Below, in pieces: positions 1 to 6,346 of a DNA stretch of 8,284 bases. This DNA comes from Desulfobulbaceae bacterium UBA2262. GTDB taxonomy: Bacteria; Desulfobacterota; Desulfobulbia; Desulfobulbales; Desulfurivibrionaceae. The notes below the pieces were generated by a model. It was not told the DNA's origin, ran no database searches, and worked only from the letters and a program-made list of their open reading frames with translations. How positions within the stretch are numbered: the first letter of the stretch is position 1; the number at the start of each line of letters is the position of its first letter. The stretch spans positions 15,256 through 23,539 of the forward strand of contig DDXK01000046.1 in assembly GCA_002347185.1 (NCBI GenBank). The letters are read 5' to 3'. A program made the position numbers and the translations under genes.

Positions 1-1041
1 GACGTGACCATCCAGGCGCAGATCCTGGCCCTGATCAAGGAGATTCAGGAAGAGCTGGGCATGGCCCTGCTCCTCATCACCCACGACCTGAACATGGTGG
101 AAAAGATCGCCGGGCAGGTGCACATCATGCGTCAGGGCAGAATCGTCGAACAGGGGCCGACCGCCGAGGTTTTCGCCAATCCTCGCCACGACTACACCAG
201 GCACCTGCTCAATTCGGTGCCCCACGGCGTCCCGGAGCCGAAAGGAGCGCTGCCGCTCCTGCTGGCGGCCAGCAGGGTGCGCTGCCACTTCCCGATCAAG
301 GCCGGTTTTCTGCGGAAAACCGTGAAACTGATCAAGGCGGTGGACGAGGTTTCCTTTGCCATCCGCCAGGGAACCACCTTCGGGGTGGTGGGAGAATCCG
401 GTTCCGGCAAGAGCACCCTCGGCATGTGCATTTTGAAGCTGGTGCAAGGCAAGGGGGAAATCACCTATCAGGGCAAAAACCTCCTTGCCTTGAGCAACCG
501 CCAGTGGCGGCCGCTGCGCAGGGAGCTGCAGGTGGTCTTCCAGGATCCCTTCTCCTCGCTCTCCCCCCGCCTCACCGTGGGACAGATAGTGGGCGAAGGG
601 CTGGGCGTGCACGGGATCGGCAGCCGGCAGGAACGAAAAGGGCTGGTGGAGGAGGCGCTGCTCGAGGTGGGCCTCACTCCGGAGATGGCGGAACGGTATC
701 CCCATGAATTCTCCGGCGGCCAGCGGCAGCGGATCGCCATCGCCAGGGCCGTGATCATGAAGCCCCGGTTCCTGGTCCTGGACGAGCCGACCAGCGCCCT
801 GGACATGACCATCCAGGCCCAGATGATCGAGTTGCTGCGCAACCTGCAGGCCCGTTACGGCATCACTTACTTCTTCATCTCCCACGATCTGCGGGTGGTC
901 AAGGCCCTGGCCGACGACGTGGCGGTGATGCAGGAAGGCCGGGTGGTGGAATGCGGGCCGGCGGCGCGGATCTTTGCCAACCCCCAGCACCCCTACACGC
1001 AAAAGCTTTTTGCCGCGGCCTTCAACCTGAGGGCGGATTAA
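1..1041 (+). CDS. yejF: Peptide/microcin C-type ABC transporter, double ATP-binding protein (YejF-like), 5' partial
   Basis: This is the C-terminal 346 residues of a fused two-ATPase subunit that powers import of oligopeptides (in E. coli YejABEF, also microcin C) across the inner membrane. The frame is open from base 1, which falls in the D-loop of the first ATPase domain, so roughly 180 residues lie upstream by comparison with E. coli YejF (about 530 aa). Visible in the first domain are the H-loop ITHD (His28) and the oligopeptide-type tail with P-x-H-x-YT. The second domain is complete: Walker A GESGSGKST (131-139), Q-loop VFQDP, signature SGGQ (238-241), Walker B LVLDEP and H-loop ISHD (His295). 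A second YT tail follows at about 330. The permease and binding-protein genes would be expected upstream, outside the window. The gene ends on a TAA that overlaps the stop of convergent pepA. The family (OppDF-like double ATPase) is certain; the YejF assignment rests on remembered similarity, and a GsiA- or Dpp-type relative is possible. Confidence 0.9.
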   Translation, partial: DVTIQAQILALIKEIQEELGMALLLITHDLNMVEKIAGQVHIMRQGRIVEQGPTAEVFANPRHDYTRHLLNSVPHGVPEPKGALPLLLAASRVRCHFPIKAGFLRKTVKLIKAVDEVSFAIRQGTTFGVVGESGSGKSTLGMCILKLVQGKGEITYQGKNLLALSNRQWRPLRRELQVVFQDPFSSLSPRLTVGQIVGEGLGVHGIGSRQERKGLVEEALLEVGLTPEMAERYPHEFSGGQRQRIAIARAVIMKPRFLVLDEPTSALDMTIQAQMIELLRNLQARYGITYFFISHDLRVVKALADDVAVMQEGRVVECGPAARIFANPQHPYTQKLFAAAFNLRAD

Positions 1042-1047
1042 GCCCTC
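1029..1047. terminator. Hairpin around the two convergent stop codons (possible bidirectional terminator)
   Basis: GAGGGC (1029-1034) and GCCCTC (1042-1047) form a perfect 6-bp GC-rich stem with a 7-nt loop. The loop holds TTAA, which contains the TAA stop of the plus-strand ATPase gene and, on the other strand, the TAA of pepA. Neither direction has a long U tract (only CCTTT on the plus side), so it is at best a weak or Rho-assisted terminator. No better terminator is visible between these genes. Confidence 0.35.
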
Positions 1048-2537
1048 TCCTTTCGCCAGTTGCGGATAAAGTCAAAGAGGGTGCGCACGGCAATGCCGGA
1101 GGGGCCCTTGGGGATGTACGACTTTTCCGTAAAGCTCCAGGCGGTGCCGGCGATATCGAGATGCGCCCAGGGCGTGTCGCCGACAAATTCCTTGAGGAAG
1201 CTGGCCGCGGTGATCGTGCCCCCCTCCCGGCCGCCGACGTTCTTCAGATCGGCGATTTCCGACTTGAGCTGCCTGGTGTAGTCCGGCCCGAGGGGCAGCC
1301 GCCAGAGGGGCTCCCCGCAGCGCCTGCCCGCCTCGCCCAGTTTTTCGCAGAGGGCGTCATCGGTGCCCAGCAGGCCGGTATGGTGATGGCCGAGACCGAT
1401 GATCACCGCCCCGGTCAGGGTGGCGACATCCACAACCATATCCGGCTTGTATTTCTGAATGCCATAGGCCAGGGCATCGGCGAGAATCAGGCGTCCTTCG
1501 GCATCGGTGTTGACCACCTCCACCGTCTTGCCGCCGTACTGGCTGATGACATCGCCGGGTTTGAGCGCGGCCGGACCGGGCAGGTTTTCCGTGGCCGGAA
1601 CGATGGCCACCAGGTTGAGATTTTTCAGCCCGGCCTCGGCTGCGGCCTGCATGGCGCAAAGCACCGCGGCGCCGCCGCACATGTCGTACTTCATCTCCTC
1701 CATGCCGCTGCTCGGCTTCAAGGAAATGCCCCCGGAGTCGAAGGTGAGTCCCTTGCCCACCATGAGCAGGGTCGGGGCCTTGGCCGCCGGCATGTACTCG
1801 AGGACGATCAGCTTCGGTGGCTGGGCCGAGCCCTGGTTGACGCCGAGTATGCCGCCCATGCCCAGTTGCCGCAGCCTGGCCTTGTCAAGGACTCTGCAGC
1901 GGAGGCCAAGCCGCCTGGCCAGATCCTGGGCATACTCGGCAAAATGGGCCGGAGTCCAGTGGCTGCCCGGCTCGTTGGCCATGTCCCTGGCGGCGCAGGC
2001 TGCCCGGGCGACAAGCCCCGCCGTCCTGAGCGCCTGGCGCAGCCCCTTGGAGCTGCCCGCATAGAGGGAGATGCCCTTCAGCGCACCGGCGGGGGAGTCG
2101 GGATCATCCTGGCTCTTGTACTTCCGGAACCGGTAGGCGCCCAGGAGCAGACCCTCGCCCAGGCTCTCCGCCATGGCGACAGGATCGAAGTCGAGTTCTT
2201 CGGGCAGCACGACAAGCAGGTTTTTGCTCTTGCCCTTCATGGCCAGGGAGGCGGCGCTGCCGCCCGCTTTGCGGAAGAGTTCCCGGCTCAGCTCCTCTTT
2301 GCCGAGGCCGAGCACCAGTATGCGCCGGCTTCTTTTTTTTCGGCCCGCCTGTTCCGGATAGAAGAGGAGGCTCTGCCCCTCCTTGCCGTTGAAATCTCCG
2401 GCGGCATGGGCCCGTTTCACCAGCGTGGCCACCTCGGGATCCGGGCAGGCCGGCGCCCCCTTTTTCGCTTCCCTGACCAGATAGACCAAAAGATCGCCGG
2501 CATATTCCCCGGGCTGTACCGTGCTGAGCGTGAGCAT
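1038..2537 (-). CDS. pepA: Leucyl aminopeptidase (M17 family, PepA)
   Basis: This is a 499-aa cytosolic two-metal aminopeptidase of the M17 family (usual length about 480-505), which removes N-terminal residues, preferentially Leu, from peptides. The C-terminal catalytic domain is complete. Residues matching the E. coli PepA metal ligands and active site are Lys262 and Asp267 (in VGKGLTFDSGG), Lys274, Asp285 (KYDMCGG), and Asp345, Glu347 and Arg349 in the M17 signature NTDAEGRLILADAL. The N-terminal ~165 residues form the more variable macrodomain-like part. The start is ATG at 2537, preceded by GAGGAG with a 7-nt gap from AGGAG, a strong ribosome-binding site. The gene converges on the peptide-importer ATPase with a 4-nt stop overlap, which suggests a shared peptide-utilisation role. 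It is divergent from the CNNM gene across a 283-bp spacer. In some bacteria PepA also binds DNA (XerCD recombination, carAB control); nothing here tests that. Confidence 0.95.
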   Translation of the reverse strand: MLTLSTVQPGEYAGDLLVYLVREAKKGAPACPDPEVATLVKRAHAAGDFNGKEGQSLLFYPEQAGRKKRSRRILVLGLGKEELSRELFRKAGGSAASLAMKGKSKNLLVVLPEELDFDPVAMAESLGEGLLLGAYRFRKYKSQDDPDSPAGALKGISLYAGSSKGLRQALRTAGLVARAACAARDMANEPGSHWTPAHFAEYAQDLARRLGLRCRVLDKARLRQLGMGGILGVNQGSAQPPKLIVLEYMPAAKAPTLLMVGKGLTFDSGGISLKPSSGMEEMKYDMCGGAAVLCAMQAAAEAGLKNLNLVAIVPATENLPGPAALKPGDVISQYGGKTVEVVNTDAEGRLILADALAYGIQKYKPDMVVDVATLTGAVIIGLGHHHTGLLGTDDALCEKLGEAGRRCGEPLWRLPLGPDYTRQLKSEIADLKNVGGREGGTITAASFLKEFVGDTPWAHLDIAGTAWSFTEKSYIPKGPSGIAVRTLFDFIRNWRKERA

Positions 2538-2668
2538 GAAAATTCTCCTCTGTTGAGACTGCCGAAGTGCCCCCCTCCCGCGGTGGGCATGGAACTATCT
2601 GTAGCCAAAATCCCGGCAAATTGCAGCCATTTTCAACGCGGAAAAGCGGCCCGCCCCATTGAAGGCCG

Positions 2669-2726
2669 TTGCAAAATTGCTGAAGAGGCTCTTTTTGTAT
2701 AGTATAGAGAGGATTCCGGGGGGCAA
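2669..2726. promoter_or_regulatory. Candidate divergent promoter region
   Basis: Towards the CNNM gene (plus strand), a TTGCTG at 2677-2682 lies 15 nt before TATAGT at 2698-2703; a shifted TATAGA lies at 2703-2708. Towards pepA (minus strand), the same AT patch reads TATACT (2706-2701) or TATACA (2701-2696), with TTGCCC at 2726-2721 giving spacings of 14 or 19 nt. None of these spacings is ideal, so the -10 patch is more credible than any specific -35. If it is used in both directions, the transcripts of the two genes would compete for one site. Confidence 0.3.
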
Positions 2727-2808
2727 CCCTTCCGGCCGCCGGTGAGAAACGAGGATGGCATCCGCGCGCGCCACGCCTCCTTCGCCTTTGCCATCCCTCC
2801 CCAAGTCC

Positions 2809-2813
2809 AGGAG
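2809..2813 (+). promoter_or_regulatory. Ribosome-binding site that fixes the CNNM start
   Basis: AGGAG lies 7 nt before GTG at 2821, an ideal Shine-Dalgarno arrangement. The upstream in-frame ATG at 2755 has GAGG directly abutting it (zero spacing) and would add 22 low-complexity Ala/Pro/Ser/Arg residues before the first membrane helix. This site therefore argues for the GTG start. Confidence 0.8.
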
Positions 2814-2820
2814 AAAAAAC

Positions 2821-3909
2821 GTGATCCTGCAACTCTGCCTTTCCGTTGGCTTCGCCATTGTCATCTCGGCCTTGTGCAGCGTTTGCGAGGCGGCCCTCTA
2901 TTCCCTGCCGGTCAGCCACATCGAAATCACCGGGCAGAAGCACAGGAAGGCCGGCAAAATCCTCATGGCCCTCAAGAAGGATATCCACAAGCCGATCACC
3001 GCGATCCTCACCCTGAACACCATTGCCAATACCGCGGGCGCCGCCATCGCCGGCGCCGCCGCGGCCGGGGTCTTCGGCGACAAGAGCATGGTCTGGTTTT
3101 CGGCGGCTTTCACCCTCTCCATTCTTCTCTTTTCGGAAATCCTGCCCAAGACCCTGGGCGTGGCCTACTGCCGGCCTCTGGCCCTCTGGATCGCCTTTCC
3201 CCTGCACTGGATGGTCAAGCTTCTCACCCCCTTCGTCCTCCTTATCCAGGCAATCACCAGACTGCTTCCCGCCCGCGGGGACGGGCTCCTGGTTTCCGCC
3301 GAGGAAATCCGCTCCCTGGCCCGCCAGAGCCACAAATCAGGGGAGATCAGCCTGCAGGAGCGGCGGGTCATCACCAACATCCTTGACCTCAAGGAAAAGA
3401 ATGTCCGCCAGATCATGACCCCGGCCACCGTCACCTTCATGCTCTCCGCCGATCTGAGGGTGGAGGAGGCCATGCGGGAGCAGGAAATGCTCAGCATGCA
3501 CAGCCGGATCCCGATTTATCGGAAAAACAGCGATGACGTGATCGGAATCGTGCTGCGCAAGGACATCCTGAGCAAGGCAGCCCGGGGCGAGGAGAAAAAA
3601 ATCCTGCGCGACCTCATGCACCCGGTGCATTTTGTCCCGGAAACCGGCCGGCTCACCAAAATCCTGCTCGAATTTTTCGAGCAGCACATGCACCTCTTCG
3701 TCGTGGTGGACGAGTATGGCGCGGTCACCGGGGTGGTGAGCCTGGAGGATATCATTGAGGAGATAGTCGGCCGGGAAATCGTCGACGAATCGGATCAGAA
3801 CAGCGACATGCGTGAGGTGGCCCGCCGGCGGAGGGTGAGTTTTCTCAGTCAGTTGAGCCGGCTAAAAGATGACGGTCAGATAAAAAAACAGAAGGAGAGC
3901 GATAAGTAG
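2821..3909 (+). CDS. CNNM (DUF21) transmembrane / CBS-pair protein, CorC-like Mg2+ transporter family
   Basis: This is a 362-aa inner-membrane protein from the GTG start. Residues 1 to about 165 form a DUF21/CNNM membrane domain. They include CEAALYSLPVSHIE near the first helix, a small-residue-rich helix after LNTIANTAG, and the hallmark FSEILPKTLG at about 104-113. A CBS pair follows: the first repeat begins at VRQIMTP (about 195), and the second ends at VVVDEYGAVTGVVSLEDIIEEIVGREI (about 295-321). The tail is short and highly charged. The C-terminal CorC_HlyC domain of classical CorC is absent, as in many family members of this length. CNNM/CorC proteins are linked to Na+-coupled Mg2+ export, with the CBS pair sensing nucleotide; older annotations call them hemolysins. 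Extending to ATG 2755 would give 384 aa but lacks a usable ribosome-binding site. The last 16 codons overlap the convergent polyferredoxin gene antisense. Confidence 0.9.
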   Translation: MILQLCLSVGFAIVISALCSVCEAALYSLPVSHIEITGQKHRKAGKILMALKKDIHKPITAILTLNTIANTAGAAIAGAAAAGVFGDKSMVWFSAAFTLSILLFSEILPKTLGVAYCRPLALWIAFPLHWMVKLLTPFVLLIQAITRLLPARGDGLLVSAEEIRSLARQSHKSGEISLQERRVITNILDLKEKNVRQIMTPATVTFMLSADLRVEEAMREQEMLSMHSRIPIYRKNSDDVIGIVLRKDILSKAARGEEKKILRDLMHPVHFVPETGRLTKILLEFFEQHMHLFVVVDEYGAVTGVVSLEDIIEEIVGREIVDESDQNSDMREVARRRRVSFLSQLSRLKDDGQIKKQKESDK

Positions 3910-5217
3910 GTTGATACCGAGAAAATTGCGCAGAGGCACATGGTCTTCAAAATCGTTGAGGCAGAACTGCCAGAGGATGTAACAGCCGGCAATGGAGCCG
4001 TTGAGCATGAAAAAGGCGGAAAGGATCTGCACCGGAAAATCGGGGATGGAGAAAAAGAGCCTCTCCAGAAAGACCACCCCGAACTGCCTGCCGAAGGTGG
4101 GAATAAAATTGCCGATGCCGCCGGCAAAATAGCTCATCCGGTAGACAAGCTCGCCGGTAAAGGCCATGGGAATCAGGATGGGCACCATGGGGGAAAATTT
4201 GCCGAAGAGCGGATCCTCGGTGATCGCGAAGAGGCGTGAGCCGAAACGGATGATGGCCAGGGAAAGGGCAAAGCCGGCCAGCAGGAGCAGGCTGAAGAGC
4301 ACGGCGTCCGGCCAGCCGCTGGCCGAGGCGAGCTGCCCGTACACCTCCTTCCTGCGTACAAATCTGGCGAGCTGCGAACCGATGAGGAAGGGAACAATGT
4401 AGGAGCAGGTGATGTAGCGGCCCTTGTTGCGGATCAGCTCGGAGTAGGGATTGCGCAAGAGCAGCTGCGGCGAGTTGCGGTCGCAGAGGGGCAGGCAATG
4501 GCCGCAGACAAGGCAGTGAAGATTGTTCTGCACGTTGTAGGCGCCCAGATAGACCGGACACCCCCGCTTGCCGCCCTCCCCTTTTTTGCAGGCAAAGGAT
4601 TCGCAGCCCCGGCATTTTTCATGGTCCGGCCGGAACTCGGTGATGGAAAGGGTGGCGGCCGCGCCGCTGATCCTGCCCAGCGGGCAGAGATGCCGGCACC
4701 AGGCCTGGCCCGGGAAGAGCACGGAAAGCAGGGCCGCGCCCAGAACGATGGAAAGCACGAAAGAGGAGGTGCCGACCGGCGAGCTGTCAAGGCTGGCGAC
4801 CACTTCGATCCAGATGATGAGGGCCAGCAGGATCACGGAGGCATAGACCCCGTATTTCTGCAAAAGTCTGGGAACAGGCAGGGAAAGACTCAGCCCCCGC
4901 CGCTGGAGAAAAACCCCCAGCCCGGGGAAGGGACAGATGCCGCACCACATCCGTCCCACGAAAAACCAGCTCAGGACAATGGTGGGCCAGATCAGTCCCC
5001 AGGAAAGGAAGACCGCGACATTGCGGTCGGGATCGCGCGGCCCGAAAAGACCGGAGATCACCACCAGCACGAAGAGCAGATCGCCGGCGGTCCGCAGATA
5101 GGCATAGTGATGGCGGGCGGCCAGAAAGCGCCTGATCCCGGGGAAAACCCGAAACAGGTCCAGACGCTGTTCGTTCACCGAGATAAGACTTTTTAGAGCC
5201 CTTGTCCACCAGGTCAA
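3862..5217 (-). CDS. Multi-span membrane polyferredoxin (NapH/NosR-like 4Fe-4S protein)
   Basis: This is a 451-aa integral membrane iron-sulfur protein. Hydrophobic segments appear at about 44-58, 66-88, 122-143, 153-168, 268-284, 304-324, 343-360, 395-418 and 431-451. Family-type motifs are WCGICPFPGLG (Cys92, Cys95) and WCRHLCPLGRISG (Cys174, Cys178), the paired Cys-Pro motifs of NapH/NosR/CcoG-type proteins. Two cluster-binding regions follow: CRGCESFAC...C (Cys202, 205, 210, 220) and a classic CxxCxxCxxxC (Cys235, 238, 241, 245). Such proteins pass electrons between the quinone pool and a periplasmic or membrane partner; no partner is identifiable here. About 200 residues of extra membrane helices follow the clusters. 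The start is TTG at 5217, 4 nt after the htrA stop, with AGGTAGG 8 nt upstream inside the end of htrA, so translation is probably coupled. It is the last gene of the mgtE operon. The specific function is unknown. Confidence 0.85.
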   Translation of the reverse strand: MTWWTRALKSLISVNEQRLDLFRVFPGIRRFLAARHHYAYLRTAGDLLFVLVVISGLFGPRDPDRNVAVFLSWGLIWPTIVLSWFFVGRMWCGICPFPGLGVFLQRRGLSLSLPVPRLLQKYGVYASVILLALIIWIEVVASLDSSPVGTSSFVLSIVLGAALLSVLFPGQAWCRHLCPLGRISGAAATLSITEFRPDHEKCRGCESFACKKGEGGKRGCPVYLGAYNVQNNLHCLVCGHCLPLCDRNSPQLLLRNPYSELIRNKGRYITCSYIVPFLIGSQLARFVRRKEVYGQLASASGWPDAVLFSLLLLAGFALSLAIIRFGSRLFAITEDPLFGKFSPMVPILIPMAFTGELVYRMSYFAGGIGNFIPTFGRQFGVVFLERLFFSIPDFPVQILSAFFMLNGSIAGCYILWQFCLNDFEDHVPLRNFLGINLLIALLLFFYLTVIF

Positions 5218-5221
5218 TTCG

Positions 5222-6343
5222 TCAACCTACCTCTTCCAGGGTCAGGGAAAGCTCAAGCCGCTCGCCTTCCCTTTCGATGGCCAGCACGACCACCTCTCCA
5301 ACCTTATACCGGTCCAGGGCGTTCCGCAAGTCATCATAGGAAACGACCTCGTGACCATCCACCCCCACAATGATATCGCCCAGGAGAATCTCCCCCCGCA
5401 CCCGACGCGTGCCCTGCAGTCCAGCGGCCTCGGCCCTGCTGCCGGGTTGAACGCTGATGATCAGCACCCCGCTGACCCCCAGCCGCTTGGCAATCTGCTC
5501 GTTGGCCACTGAGACTCCCAGGCCTGGACGAATGACCCGGCCATAGCGGATCAGTTCCGGGACCACCCGGTTCACCTCATCCACCGGCACGGCAAAGCCG
5601 ATGCCGGCACTGCCGCCCGAAGGGCTGTAGATCGCGGTGTTGACGCCGATCAGCCGCCCGGCGCTGTCGAGGAGCGGCCCTCCTGAATTGCCGGGATTGA
5701 TGGCGGCATCGGTCTGGATCACCCCCTGGATGGTGCGGCCGGTGGCGGACTTGATCTCGCGGCCCAGAGCGCTGACGATGCCCGAAGTCAGCGTCTGGTC
5801 AAGACCGAAGGGGTTGCCGATGGCAAAAACCTTCTGGCCGACCAGCAGGCTGTGCGATTCGCCGATGGGCAGCGGGTGGAGCTTGTCCGCCGGCGCGGCG
5901 ATGCGCAGCACGGCCAGATCCTTGTCCGGCGCCACCCCGACCAGGGTTGCCTTCCAGGAAGTGCGGTCGGCCAGGGTCACCTCCACCCTGCTCGCCGATT
6001 CGATGACATGGTAGTTGGTGACGATCCGCCCCTCCTTGTCCCAGACAAAGCCGGAACCGGTCCCCTGGGGGATTTCATAGACGTTGAGGCTGAAGAGATT
6101 GCGGCGCAGCTCGATATTGGTGATATAGACCACGGCTGGCGAGGCAACCCGGAAGAGCTCGATGGTGTTCTGCTCGTCCGCAGCCAGGTCGCCGCGGGCG
6201 GAGATCTGGCGAGGCTCGGCCTCCGGATCAAGGGGGGAACGCTCATGGAAAAAGAAAAGCCACCAACCAAGGAGGATCAGCAGCAGGAGGACCAGGAGCG
6301 AAACCCGTTTTTTCCCCTGGGGTTGCGGCGGAGTCGTGTACAT
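5222..6343 (-). CDS. htrA: Membrane-anchored HtrA/DegS-type serine protease with one PDZ domain
   Basis: This is a 373-aa protein with one N-terminal membrane anchor (about 14-32) after KKR, so the protease faces the periplasm. The trypsin-like domain (about 58-265) has the triad His112 (TNYHVI), Asp142 (DKDLAVL) and Ser220 (NPGNSGGP). A single PDZ domain (about 272-368) contains LGDIIVGVDG. One PDZ plus a membrane anchor matches DegS-type layout, the sigma-E stress sensor in E. coli, rather than two-PDZ DegP. The wording of the protease domain (VYITN, PQGTGSGFVWD, LLVGQKVFAIGNPFGLD, GVNTAIYSPSG) recalls plant chloroplast Deg1 strongly. The start ATG lies 3 nt after the mgtE stop with no proper ribosome-binding site, so it probably depends on ribosomes finishing mgtE. 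It is followed 4 nt later by the polyferredoxin gene. Substrates are unknown; quality control of its membrane neighbours is a guess. No RseA/sigma-E genes are present in the window. Confidence 0.92.
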   Translation of the reverse strand: MYTTPPQPQGKKRVSLLVLLLLILLGWWLFFFHERSPLDPEAEPRQISARGDLAADEQNTIELFRVASPAVVYITNIELRRNLFSLNVYEIPQGTGSGFVWDKEGRIVTNYHVIESASRVEVTLADRTSWKATLVGVAPDKDLAVLRIAAPADKLHPLPIGESHSLLVGQKVFAIGNPFGLDQTLTSGIVSALGREIKSATGRTIQGVIQTDAAINPGNSGGPLLDSAGRLIGVNTAIYSPSGGSAGIGFAVPVDEVNRVVPELIRYGRVIRPGLGVSVANEQIAKRLGVSGVLIISVQPGSRAEAAGLQGTRRVRGEILLGDIIVGVDGHEVVSYDDLRNALDRYKVGEVVVLAIEREGERLELSLTLEEVG

Positions 6344-6346
6344 GGC

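Larger units (their letters stand above)
2538..2820. other. Divergent intergenic region between pepA and the CNNM gene
   Basis: This 283-bp spacer separates two divergent genes and must hold promoters for both. Bases about 2620-2710 are clearly more AT-rich than the flanking genes. They contain an imperfect dyad (2621-2636 with 2659-2674) and a TATAGTATAGA run. The last 66 bases, 2755-2820, are open in the CNNM frame from an ATG, but that ATG directly abuts GAGG with no spacing. The segment is therefore best read as leader, not protein. No RNA gene or riboswitch is recognised. Confidence 0.6.

Noticed and set aside
951..2702. Long plus-strand open frame (583 codons) opposite pepA
   Set aside because: It is the antisense shadow of a complete M17 aminopeptidase in a GC-rich gene. 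Its translation is low-complexity Gly/Ala/Arg/His-rich with no recognisable motif or ribosome-binding site.
2104..3333. Minus-strand 409-codon frame spanning the pepA start and the CNNM gene
   Set aside because: It crosses the real divergent promoter region and lies out of frame in pepA and antisense to the CNNM gene. Its composition is Gly/Arg/Asp-rich without domain motifs.
3883..3889. T7 run on the minus strand near the end of the polyferredoxin gene as a terminator
   Set aside because: No stem-loop precedes it and it lies inside the coding region. It encodes part of the Leu/Phe-rich last helix.
4498..5196. Plus-strand 232-codon frame opposite the polyferredoxin gene
   Set aside because: It is a shadow of a gene with strong Cys and membrane-helix signatures. 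The translation is polar and low complexity.
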